Source of the DNA: UBA7803 sp963822255
Lineage (GTDB): Bacteria > Pseudomonadota > Gammaproteobacteria > Pseudomonadales > Azotimanducaceae
DNA: 64,000 nt
Assembly: GCA_963822255.1 (NCBI GenBank)
Contig: CAWGGV010000001.1
Location: forward strand, 124,001 to 188,000
Reading direction: 5' to 3'
Of this stretch, positions 15,983-28,246 are shown piece after piece. Position 1 is the stretch's first letter; each line of letters begins with the position of its first letter. The notes under the pieces were generated by a model. It made no database searches, was not told where the DNA came from, and saw only the letters and a program-made list of their open reading frames with translations. The position numbers were made by a program, and so were the translations under genes.

Positions 15983-16810
15983 TTACCTCCTTCCTCGGCG
16001 ACGGACGATGAGCTTGTCGGTGCGCTTGTTCTTCCGGGTCTTGTGGCCTTTGGTGGGCACGCCCCACGGGGTGACCGGATGGCGGCCGCCCGACGTCTTG
16101 CCCTCGCCGCCGCCGTGCGGGTGATCCACCGGATTCATGGCCACGCCGCGCACGGTGGGACGCTTGCCGCGCCAGCGCTTGGCGCCGGCTTTGCCGAGCG
16201 AGCGCAGGTTGTGTTCGGAGTTGCCTACCTCGCCCAGGGTCGCGCGACACTCGGTCAGCACCCGGCGCATCTCGCCGGAGCGCAGACGCAGGGTCGCATA
16301 GCTGCCTTCCCGAGCCACGAGCTGCACCGACGCGCCGGCGCTGCGGGCGAGCTGGGCGCCGCGGCCGGGCTTGAGCTCCACGCAATGAATTACGCTGCCC
16401 ACCGGAATGCTGCGAATCTGCATGGCGTTGCCGGGGCGGATGGCTGCGCCGCTGCCGCTCATCAGCATGTCACCGGCGGAGACGCCGCTGGGAGCGACGA
16501 TGTAACGGCGTTCGCCGTCGCGGTACTTGAGCAGAGCGACGTTGGCGGTGCGGTTGGGGTCGTACTCGAGGCGTTCCACCTGGGCGGGGATGCCGTCCTT
16601 GTCGCGTTTGAAGTCGATGATCCGGTAGTGCTGCTTGTGCCCACCGCCCTGATGGCGGGTGGTGATTCGGCCGGCATTGTTGCGCCCGCCGCGGCGATGC
16701 TGGGCGTCCAGCAGCGGCTTGTACGGACCGCCGCGATGCAGCTCCGGGTTGACGACCTTGACGACGAACCGCCGGCCGGCAGAAGTGGGTTTTGCTTTGA
16801 CGACGGGCAT
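15983..16810 (-). CDS. rplB: 50S ribosomal protein L2
   Basis: Predicted 275 aa (E. coli 273). The conserved segment GVAMNPVDHPHGGGEGKTSG carries the histidine long implicated in peptidyl transferase function. NNAGRITTRHQGGGHKQHYR marks the N-terminal RNA-binding domain, and the end is basic. The rplB stop lies 2 bases before the rpsS GTG, and the rpsS ribosome-binding site is inside rplB. Confidence 0.98.
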   Translation of the reverse strand: MPVVKAKPTSAGRRFVVKVVNPELHRGGPYKPLLDAQHRRGGRNNAGRITTRHQGGGHKQHYRIIDFKRDKDGIPAQVERLEYDPNRTANVALLKYRDGERRYIVAPSGVSAGDMLMSGSGAAIRPGNAMQIRSIPVGSVIHCVELKPGRGAQLARSAGASVQLVAREGSYATLRLRSGEMRRVLTECRATLGEVGNSEHNLRSLGKAGAKRWRGKRPTVRGVAMNPVDHPHGGGEGKTSGGRHPVTPWGVPTKGHKTRKNKRTDKLIVRRRGRR

Positions 16811-16814
16811 CTGT

Positions 16815-17111
16815 TCAGTCCGTTACCATGAAGTCGATTTCCTGGCCTGCGGCGACGCGCACGTAGGCCTTCTTCCAGTCCTTGCGGCGAGAGGTGCCGC
16901 GCGCGGTGCGCCGCAGCTTGCCTTTCACGTTCATCGTGGTGACGCCTTCGACGTCGACCTTGAACAGCTTCTCGACTGCCTCTTTGATCTCTGCCTTGGT
17001 GGCGTCGGTAGACACCTTGAAGCCGTACTGATTGCTCTTGTCTCCCAGGTTCGAGACCTTCTCGGAGAAGTGCGGCTCGACCAGCACGGTGTAGAGACGT
17101 TCCTGATTCAT
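16815..17111 (-). CDS. rplW: 50S ribosomal protein L23
   Basis: Predicted 98 aa (E. coli 100). It starts MNQERLYTVLVEPHFSEKVS and includes KAEIKEAVEKLFKVDVEGVT and RTARGTSRRKDWKKAYVRVA. L23 is the docking site for trigger factor and SRP at the tunnel exit. The ATG overlaps the rplD stop by 4 bases (ATGA). Confidence 0.97.
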   Translation of the reverse strand: MNQERLYTVLVEPHFSEKVSNLGDKSNQYGFKVSTDATKAEIKEAVEKLFKVDVEGVTTMNVKGKLRRTARGTSRRKDWKKAYVRVAAGQEIDFMVTD

Positions 17112-17713
17112 GCCAGCGTCTCCTCCAGCTTTTTCAGCGCCCCAACCGTCACCAGCACTTTCTCGTGGCTGATGAGACTGACCGGGTCGATCCCGCTGAC
17201 GTCCCGCACGTCCACGTCCTTGAGGTTGCGGGCCGCTAGATACAGGTTCTCGTCCACCTCCTCGGCAACGATCAACACGCTCTTGAGGTCGAGGTCCTTC
17301 AGGGCGCCGAGCAGGGTCCTGGTTTTCGGCTGGTCCACCGAGAACGACTCGCAGACCACCAGCCGTTCCTGGCGAATCAGCTCCGACAGGATGCAACGCA
17401 GCGCACCGCGGTACATCTTGCGGTTGACCTTCTGGCTGTGATCCTGGGGCCTCGCCGCGAACGTGACCCCGCCACCGCGCCAGATCGGGCTTCGAATGGA
17501 TCCCGCCCGGGCGCGGCCGGTGCCCTTCTGCCGCCACGGCTTACGGCCGCCGCCACGCACCTCGGCGCGGGTCTTCTGCGCCCGGCTGCCCTGCCGCGCG
17601 CCCGCCATGTGTGCCACCACCACCTGGTGCACCAGCGCCTCGTTGAACTCTCTGCCGAAGGCCGCCTCGGAAACTTCTACGCTGCCGCCGTTCGTTGCCA
17701 GGTTCAGATTCAT
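17108..17713 (-). CDS. rplD: 50S ribosomal protein L4
   Basis: Predicted 201 aa (E. coli 201). The tunnel loop is visible: QKTRAEVRGGGRKPWRQKGT then GRARAGSIRSPIWRGGGVTF. In E. coli L4 also represses the S10 operon through the rpsJ leader, by attenuation and translational block. The gene ends in a 4-base overlap with rplW. Confidence 0.98.
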   Translation of the reverse strand: MNLNLATNGGSVEVSEAAFGREFNEALVHQVVVAHMAGARQGSRAQKTRAEVRGGGRKPWRQKGTGRARAGSIRSPIWRGGGVTFAARPQDHSQKVNRKMYRGALRCILSELIRQERLVVCESFSVDQPKTRTLLGALKDLDLKSVLIVAEEVDENLYLAARNLKDVDVRDVSGIDPVSLISHEKVLVTVGALKKLEETLA

Positions 17714-17734
17714 GCCGACACTCCTTAAGCGCGC

Positions 17735-18370
17735 TCAGGCCTTCACCGTCGGTCGGACGTATACGTCGCCGCCCGCCGGGCCCGGCACGGAGCCCCTCAC
17801 CAGCAGCAGGTTACGCTCCGCGTCCACCCGCACCACTTCCAGGTTCTGCGTGGTGACCCGAACGTTGCCGAGATGCCCCGACATCTTCTTGCCCTTGAAC
17901 ACCCGGCCAGGCGTCTGGCATTGGCCGATGGAGCCCGGCACCCGGTGGGAGATCGAGTTGCCGTGGGAAGCGTCCTGGCCCTTGAAGTTCCAGCGCTTGA
18001 TGGTGCCCGCGTACCCCTTTCCCTTCGAGACTGCGCGCACGTCCACGCGCTGGCCCGGCTCGAACTGATCGAGCCTCAGCTCGCCGCCCACTTCCAGACC
18101 CTCCACCGGGGCATCCAGGCGGAACTCCCACAAGCCGCGTCCTGCCTCGACCTTGGCCTTGGCGAAATGGCCAGCCAGCGGCTTGCCCACGCGGCTGCGC
18201 TTTGCCTGCCCGGTGGTCACCTGGACGGCGGCGTAGCCATCGACTTCCGGCGTGCGCAGATAGGTCACCCGGTTGGGCTCCACCTCGATCACCGTCACCG
18301 GCACGGAGTCACCTTCCTCGGTGAACAACCGCGTCATGCCCGCTTTTCGACCTACCAAACCGATTGCCAT
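17735..18370 (-). CDS. rplC: 50S ribosomal protein L3
   Basis: Predicted 211 aa (E. coli 209). The ATG at 18370 gives the family start MAIGLVGRKAGMTRLFTEEG, with AGGA upstream; the frame is open 78 bases further but lacks homology there. The internal extension that reaches the peptidyl transferase centre reads SHGNSISHRVPGSIGQCQTP and contains the glutamine that PrmB methylates in E. coli. Confidence 0.98.
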   Translation of the reverse strand: MAIGLVGRKAGMTRLFTEEGDSVPVTVIEVEPNRVTYLRTPEVDGYAAVQVTTGQAKRSRVGKPLAGHFAKAKVEAGRGLWEFRLDAPVEGLEVGGELRLDQFEPGQRVDVRAVSKGKGYAGTIKRWNFKGQDASHGNSISHRVPGSIGQCQTPGRVFKGKKMSGHLGNVRVTTQNLEVVRVDAERNLLLVRGSVPGPAGGDVYVRPTVKA

Positions 18371-18576
18371 GGCCCCATTTCCTGTCTGCTTGCCCGCTAC
18401 CCTGGCGGCGGGCACCTTCACTGGATGCGCAGAGCGCCTGCCGAACATCCCGCTGGGGGTGCCGGCAAACGGCTGTCACATCACCGGCCCCCCATCGGGG
18501 CCATGTCGGTCGCGGCGCTCACCGTCCGGGACGTGTGTCGGCACGCGATTCTGGCCAGCCATCGGCCGGCCCTCGT

Positions 18577-18612
18577 CCCGGCGTCGCCGGGGTGTCCCGG
18601 GCTTCGCCCGGG
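18577..18612 (-). promoter_or_regulatory. tandem GC hairpins between rpsJ and rplC
   Basis: Two perfect stem-loops lie directly after the rpsJ stop on the minus strand: CCCGGGCGAAGCCCGGG (18596-18612) and CCCGGCGACGCCGGG (18577-18591). Neither is followed by a T run, so they are not classic terminators. They head a 248-base rpsJ-rplC gap, whereas this junction is short in E. coli. They could act as RNA-processing or stability elements or as an attenuator. I saw no gene in the rest of the gap. Confidence 0.5.
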
Positions 18613-18618
18613 CCGGAG

Positions 18619-18930
18619 TCAATTCAGGCTGATCTGCACATCCACCCCGGCTGCCAGGTCGAGCTTCATGAGCGCTTCGACGGTCTTCTCCGTGGGTTCG
18701 ACGATGTCCAGCATCCGCTTGTGGGTGCGGATCTCGTACTGATCCCGCGCGTCCTTATTGACGTGGGGTGAGATGAGCACCGTATACCGCTCCTTCTTGG
18801 TGGGCAGCGGAATCGGACCCAGCACGCGAGCGCCGGTGCGCTTAGCGGTATCGACGATCTCCTGGGTGGAGACGTCGATCAGCCGATGATCGAACGCCTT
18901 CAGCCGTATGCGAATACGCTGACTCTGCAC
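18619..18930 (-). CDS. rpsJ: 30S ribosomal protein S10 / NusE
   Basis: Predicted 103 aa, exactly the E. coli length, if the GTG at 18930 is used; the protein then begins with QSQRIRIRLKAFDHRLIDVS, in register with homologs. An in-frame GTG at 18939 is the alternative, with GGAG 11 bases upstream, and would add three residues. The remaining sequence includes GPIPLPTKKERYTVLISPHV and YEIRTHKRMLDIVEPTEKT. S10 is a 30S head protein and, as NusE, binds boxA RNA with NusB in antitermination. First gene of the S10 operon. Confidence 0.97.
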   Translation of the reverse strand: MQSQRIRIRLKAFDHRLIDVSTQEIVDTAKRTGARVLGPIPLPTKKERYTVLISPHVNKDARDQYEIRTHKRMLDIVEPTEKTVEALMKLDLAAGVDVQISLN

Positions 18931-18959
18931 AGTGCTCACAGTGCTCGGGACTCCAACAA

Positions 18960-18971
18960 TCTTAAAGAGCG
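18960..18971 (-). promoter_or_regulatory. boxA-like element in the S10 operon leader
   Basis: CGCTCTTTAAGA on the minus strand, about 30 bases before the rpsJ start codon and about 110 bases after the predicted transcription start. It shares the core GCTCTTTAA with the two rrn boxA sites in this window (AGCTCTTTAACAA and CGCTCTTTAACA). It differs at the end, where AGA replaces ACA. Function is inferred only from this likeness. Confidence 0.5.
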
Positions 18972-19086
18972 ACGCGGCCGCCGAACGGAGTATCTAGATC
19001 GATGCTCGGCCGGTACCCCATGACCGGCATCTCGGGCAGCAACATCCGAATTCCCCTCTTTCACAGCCCTGAAAAAGGGAGGGCGA

Positions 19087-19115
19087 ACTATACAGACGGT
19101 GGCGGAATCCCGCAA
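19087..19115 (-). promoter_or_regulatory. probable sigma70 promoter of the S10 operon
   Basis: Minus-strand -35 TTGCGG (19115-19110), a 17-base spacer, and -10 TATAGT (19092-19087), followed by a GC-rich discriminator (TCGCCCTCCC) typical of stringently controlled promoters. The transcript would have a leader of about 150 bases before rpsJ, containing the boxA-like site. The whole 372-base gap between the rpsJ start and tufA holds only this promoter/leader and the REP-like array. Confidence 0.6.
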
Positions 19116-19148
19116 CACCCACTCACCAGTGAGAGCGACGCTTTCCTT

Positions 19149-19290
19149 GTGGGAGCGACGCTTTCCTTGTGGGAGCGACGCTTTCCTTGTGGGAGCGACT
19201 CTCTTTCCTGTGGGAGCGACCTCCTGGTCGCGATCTAGGAATCGCGGCCGCAGGCCGCTCCCACAGCCGCTCCCACAGCCGCTCCCACAG
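19149..19290. repeat. REP-like tandem array downstream of tufA
   Basis: Four plus-oriented GTGGGAGCGA cores (19149, 19169, 19189, 19210) are spaced by 20-21 bases with linker CGCTTTCCTT or CTCTCTTTCCT. A degenerate fifth (GTGAGAGCGA) lies at 19129. The last is a full unit ending CCTGGTCGCGA. Then come inverted copies: ATCGCGGCCGCAGGCCGCTC plus two more CCGCTCCCACAG. The array starts 13 bases beyond the tufA stop and is duplicated beside tufB. Confidence 0.85.
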
Positions 19291-19302
19291 ATGGGACCTG
19301 GG

Positions 19303-20496
<1,194 letters not shown>

Positions 20497-20557
20497 GGTG
20501 GTCGCTCGTCTCCGTTAATCTGGTTTTACTGAACTGGTTCGTTCCGTCGCCCGATTG

Positions 20558-22666
20558 CTACTGCTTGATCAGGCCCTGGGCGATGTTGTCGGGCACCTCG
20601 GCGTACCGCTCGAACTCCATGACGTAAGTGGCGCGGCCCTGGGTGGCGCTGCGCAGGTCGGTGGAGTAACCGAACATTTCGGACATCGGTACCTCGGCGC
20701 GGATGATCTTGCCGGCCGGGTTCTCGTCCATACCCTGGATCAAACCCCGGCGACGGTTCAGATCGCCCACCACGTCGCCCATGTACTCCTCCGGCGTCAC
20801 CACCTCCACCGCCATGATCGGCTCCAGCATCACGGGCCTCGCCTTCAGCGCGCCGGCCTTCAATGCCATGGAGCCGGCGATCTTGAACGCCATCTCTGAC
20901 GAATCCACTTCGTGGAACGAGCCGTCGAACAGGGTGGCTTTGACGTCGATCAGCGGATAGCCCGCGAGGACGCCATTCTGCATCTGCTCCTGAATGCCCT
21001 TGTTCACCGCCGGGATGTACTCGCGAGGCACCACGCCGCCGACGATCTCGTCGACGAACTCGTAGTGCTGGGGCTCTTCCTCCGCCTCTTCGTGATAAAT
21101 AGGCTCGAGCCGCAACCAGACGTGGCCATACTGACCCCGGCCGCCGGATTGGCGAACGAACTTGCCTTCGATCTCCACTTCCTTGCGGATGGTCTCCCGG
21201 TAGGCCACCTGAGGCTTGCCGATGTTGGCCTCGACGCCGAACTCCCGCTTCATGCGGTCGACGATGATGTCGAGGTGCAATTCGCCCATGCCGGAGATGA
21301 TGGTCTGGCCGGACTCCTCATCGGTGCGCACGCGGAAGGAGGGGTCCTCCTGGGCCAGCTTGCCGAGCGCCACGCCCATCTTCTCCTGGTCGGCCTTCGA
21401 CTTCGGCTCCACGGCCACCGAGATTACCGGCTCCGGAAACTCCATCCGTTCCAGGGTGATGACGCGGTTCAGAGCGCACAGGGTGTCGCCGGTGGTGACG
21501 TCCTTCAGACCGATGGCGGCGGCGATGTCGCCGGCTCGCACTTCCTTGATCTCGTTCCTGTGGTTGGAGTGCATCTGCACCATCCGGCCGACCCGCTCGC
21601 GCTTGCTCTTCACCGGGTTCATCACCTGGTCCCCGGACGACAGCACGCCCGAGTAAACCCGGAAGAACGTCAGAGTGCCGACAAAGGGGTCGGTGGCGAT
21701 CTTGAATGCCAGCGCCGAGAAGGGTGCCTCGTCGTCGGCTTCCCGGGTCTCCACGGTCTCGCCGTCGTCCAGCACGCCTTCGATGGCGCGCACCTCGGTT
21801 GGGGCGGGCAGGTACTCGATCACCGCGTCCAGCATCGCCTGGACACCCTTGTTCTTGAATGCGGAGCCACACAGCGCCGGCACGATCTCGTTGGCGAGCG
21901 TGCGGATGCGCAGGCCCTTCTTGATGTCTTCCTCGGAGAGCTCGCCCTCTTCGAGGTACTTCTCCATGAGCTCCTCGTTCGCCTCGGCGGCGGCTTCCAT
22001 CATCTGCTCGCGGTAATGATCGGCCTGTTCAGCCATCTCCGCGGGGATGTCCTCGAGCTCGTAGGTGAGGCCCTGATCGGCCTCGTTCCAGAGAATGGCC
22101 TTCATGCGCACCAGGTCGACCACGCCGCGGAACTCTTCCTCGGCGCCGATGGCGAGTTGGATCGGCACCGGCTGGGAGCCCAGCCGCTGCTTGATCTGCT
22201 GCACCACGCGGATGAAGTCGGCGCCGGCGCGGTCCATCTTGTTGACGAAGACGATTCGCGGCACTTCGTACTTGTTGGCCTGGCGCCACACCGTCTCGGA
22301 TTGCGGCTCGACGCCGGAGGTGCCGCAGAAGACCACGACGGTACCGTCCAGCACCCGGAGGCTGCGCTCCACCTCGATGGTGAAGTCCACGTGTCCGGGG
22401 GTGTCGATGATGTTGACCCGGTGCTCCGGAAACTGCTGGTTCATGCCGGACCAGAAGCACGTGGTGGCGGCGGAGGTGATGGTGATGCCCCGCTCCTGCT
22501 CCTGCGCCATCCAGTCCATGATCGCGGCGCCGTCATGGACCTCGCCAATCTTGTGGGACAGGCCGGTGTAGAACAGCACCCTTTCCGTGGTAGTCGTCTT
22601 GCCGGCGTCCACGTGCGCCACGATGCCGATGTTCCGGTATCGGGCGATGGGGGTTTTGCGAGCCAT
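20558..22666 (-). CDS. fusA: elongation factor G
   Basis: Predicted 702-aa translocase GTPase (E. coli 704). G1 is AHVDAGKTTTTERVL, switch II is DTPGHVDFTIEVERSLR, and G4 is NKMDRAGADF. The domain IV tip region (RQSGGRGQYGHVWLRLEP) and domain V are intact. It promotes tRNA-mRNA translocation and, with RRF, ribosome recycling. It lies between rpsG (80 bases) and tufA. Confidence 0.99.
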   Translation of the reverse strand: MARKTPIARYRNIGIVAHVDAGKTTTTERVLFYTGLSHKIGEVHDGAAIMDWMAQEQERGITITSAATTCFWSGMNQQFPEHRVNIIDTPGHVDFTIEVERSLRVLDGTVVVFCGTSGVEPQSETVWRQANKYEVPRIVFVNKMDRAGADFIRVVQQIKQRLGSQPVPIQLAIGAEEEFRGVVDLVRMKAILWNEADQGLTYELEDIPAEMAEQADHYREQMMEAAAEANEELMEKYLEEGELSEEDIKKGLRIRTLANEIVPALCGSAFKNKGVQAMLDAVIEYLPAPTEVRAIEGVLDDGETVETREADDEAPFSALAFKIATDPFVGTLTFFRVYSGVLSSGDQVMNPVKSKRERVGRMVQMHSNHRNEIKEVRAGDIAAAIGLKDVTTGDTLCALNRVITLERMEFPEPVISVAVEPKSKADQEKMGVALGKLAQEDPSFRVRTDEESGQTIISGMGELHLDIIVDRMKREFGVEANIGKPQVAYRETIRKEVEIEGKFVRQSGGRGQYGHVWLRLEPIYHEEAEEEPQHYEFVDEIVGGVVPREYIPAVNKGIQEQMQNGVLAGYPLIDVKATLFDGSFHEVDSSEMAFKIAGSMALKAGALKARPVMLEPIMAVEVVTPEEYMGDVVGDLNRRRGLIQGMDENPAGKIIRAEVPMSEMFGYSTDLRSATQGRATYVMEFERYAEVPDNIAQGLIKQ

Positions 22667-22746
22667 GATGCTCTCCGTTAAAGCGTCGTTCGTGTCTGAA
22701 TGTGTGGATGTTCGGGGACTCTCGCGCTCCTCGTGGAGCGCTGCCC

Positions 22747-23217
22747 TCAGTATCGATAGTGAGAAAAGGCGCGGTTCGCCTCCGCCATGCGGTGGGTGTC
22801 CTCGCGCTTCTTCACCGCGCTGCCGCGGCCTTCGGCGGCGTCCATGAACTCACCGGCGAGCCGCGCCGCCATGGATTTCTCGCCTCGCTTGCGCGCGCTT
22901 TCCACCAGCCAGCGCATGGCCAGCGCCTGGCGCCGGGACGGGCGCACTTCCACGGGCACCTGATAGGTGGCACCACCGACCCGCCGGGCCTTCACCTCGA
23001 CGTAGGGCGCCACCGCCTCCAGAGCCTTCTCGAACACGTCCACCGGGTTGCCGGCGCCGCGGTTCTCGATTCTGCCCAGCGCACCGTAGACGATGCGCTC
23101 CGCGACGGCCTTTTTGCCGCTCGTCATCACGTGATTGATGAACTTGGCGACCGTCTGATTGTGGTACTTGGGATCAGGAAGTATTTCCCGCTTGGGGATA
23201 ATGCGGCGTCTTGGCAT
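22747..23217 (-). CDS. rpsG: 30S ribosomal protein S7
   Basis: Predicted 156 aa. It starts MPRRRIIPKREILPDPKYHN and includes AKFINHVMTSGKKAVAERIV and VEVRPSRRQALAMRWLVESA. It initiates assembly of the 16S 3' domain and sits at the mRNA exit. In E. coli S7 represses the str operon by binding the rpsL-rpsG gap; here that 171-base gap contains a REP-like half-unit. Confidence 0.98.
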   Translation of the reverse strand: MPRRRIIPKREILPDPKYHNQTVAKFINHVMTSGKKAVAERIVYGALGRIENRGAGNPVDVFEKALEAVAPYVEVKARRVGGATYQVPVEVRPSRRQALAMRWLVESARKRGEKSMAARLAGEFMDAAEGRGSAVKKREDTHRMAEANRAFSHYRY

Positions 23218-23337
23218 GTGGTTGGCTCCATGGCTTCAGGTAGATCCCGGAAGGAACCCCGCGGCTGTGCGGGTCCGGGCCTTACTGGAACAGATTTTTC
23301 GCTCTGTATGGGTTCTACTGGGTTTGCTGCTTTTTCG

Positions 23338-23364
23338 GATCGCGACCGGGAGGTCGCTCCCACA
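23338..23364. repeat. REP-like half-unit between rpsL and rpsG
   Basis: A single inverted-orientation unit, GATCGCGACCGGGAGGTCGC then TCCCACA, with internal stem GCGACC/GGTCGC. It lies 24 bases downstream of the rpsL stop, inside the str operon, where E. coli has the S7 operator. Confidence 0.8.
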
Positions 23365-23388
23365 CCAAGAGCAGCAGGGTGATTCTCC

Positions 23389-23760
23389 TTACTTCGGGCG
23401 CTTGGCCCCGTATTTGGACCGGCGCTGACGACGGTCCGACACCCCGGAGGTGTCGAGAGTTCCGCGCACGGTGTGATAACGCACCCCCGGCAGGTCCTTG
23501 ACCCGGCCGCCGCGAATGAGGACCACCGAGTGCTCCTGAAGGTTGTGGCCTTCGCCGCCGATGTAGGAGGTCACCTCGTAGCCGTTGGTCAGACGCACGC
23601 GGCACACCTTGCGCAGAGCCGAGTTCGGCTTCTTCGGCGTGGTCGTGTACACGCGCGTGCAGACCCCGCGCTTCTGCGGGCTGCCCTGCAGGGCGGGCAC
23701 GATGTTCTTGTCGATCTTGCGCTTGCGGGGCTTGCGCACTAACTGGCTGATTCTCGCCAT
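23389..23760 (-). CDS. rpsL: 30S ribosomal protein S12
   Basis: Predicted 123 aa (E. coli 124). I used the ATG at 23760, giving MARISQLVRKPRKRKIDKN. Decoding-site residues are wild type: TTTPKKPNSALRKV carries the lysine changed in streptomycin-resistant mutants, and KDLPGVRYHTVRG carries the second resistance region. The upstream extension of the frame is REP sequence, not protein. Confidence 0.98.
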   Translation of the reverse strand: MARISQLVRKPRKRKIDKNIVPALQGSPQKRGVCTRVYTTTPKKPNSALRKVCRVRLTNGYEVTSYIGGEGHNLQEHSVVLIRGGRVKDLPGVRYHTVRGTLDTSGVSDRRQRRSKYGAKRPK

Positions 23761-23868
23761 GCCTGGTCTCTTGGTTCGGTTCGCCGGCTTGCCGTTGACG
23801 GAGGCCGGATGAAACAGGCGCGCGATTCTAATCGCGCGCCCGGGATAAAACAACGCCGGTTGGAGCTC

Positions 23869-23926
23869 GTGTGGGAGCGGGCTCCTGCCCGCGATCCGCA
23901 ATCGCGGCCGGGAGGCCGCTCCCACA
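23869..23926. repeat. REP-like inverted pair between rpoC and rpsL
   Basis: Left unit GTGTGGGAGCGGGCTCCTGC then CCGCGAT, right unit ATCGCGGCCGGGAGGCCGCT then CCCACA, separated by a few bases. The pair could form one long stem. A separate hairpin CGCGCGATT/AATCGCGCG lies just beside it (about 23818-23838). Confidence 0.8.
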
Positions 23927-23935
23927 GGTGGCGGC

Positions 23936-28148
<4,213 letters not shown>

Positions 28149-28246
28149 AGTCTCTCCTCCACTATCAATGGGAGTAGCAAATCAAAACTGTCGGCCATCG
28201 CTGGTCCTGTCGGAGGACCCGATTGAGGTCGCTCCCACCCGGGCAA

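Noticed and set aside
19149..19290. Repeat array considered as a CRISPR
   Set aside because: Units are 20-21 bases including the linker, with no unique spacers and with inverted copies at one end; no cas genes are present. It fits a REP-type array.
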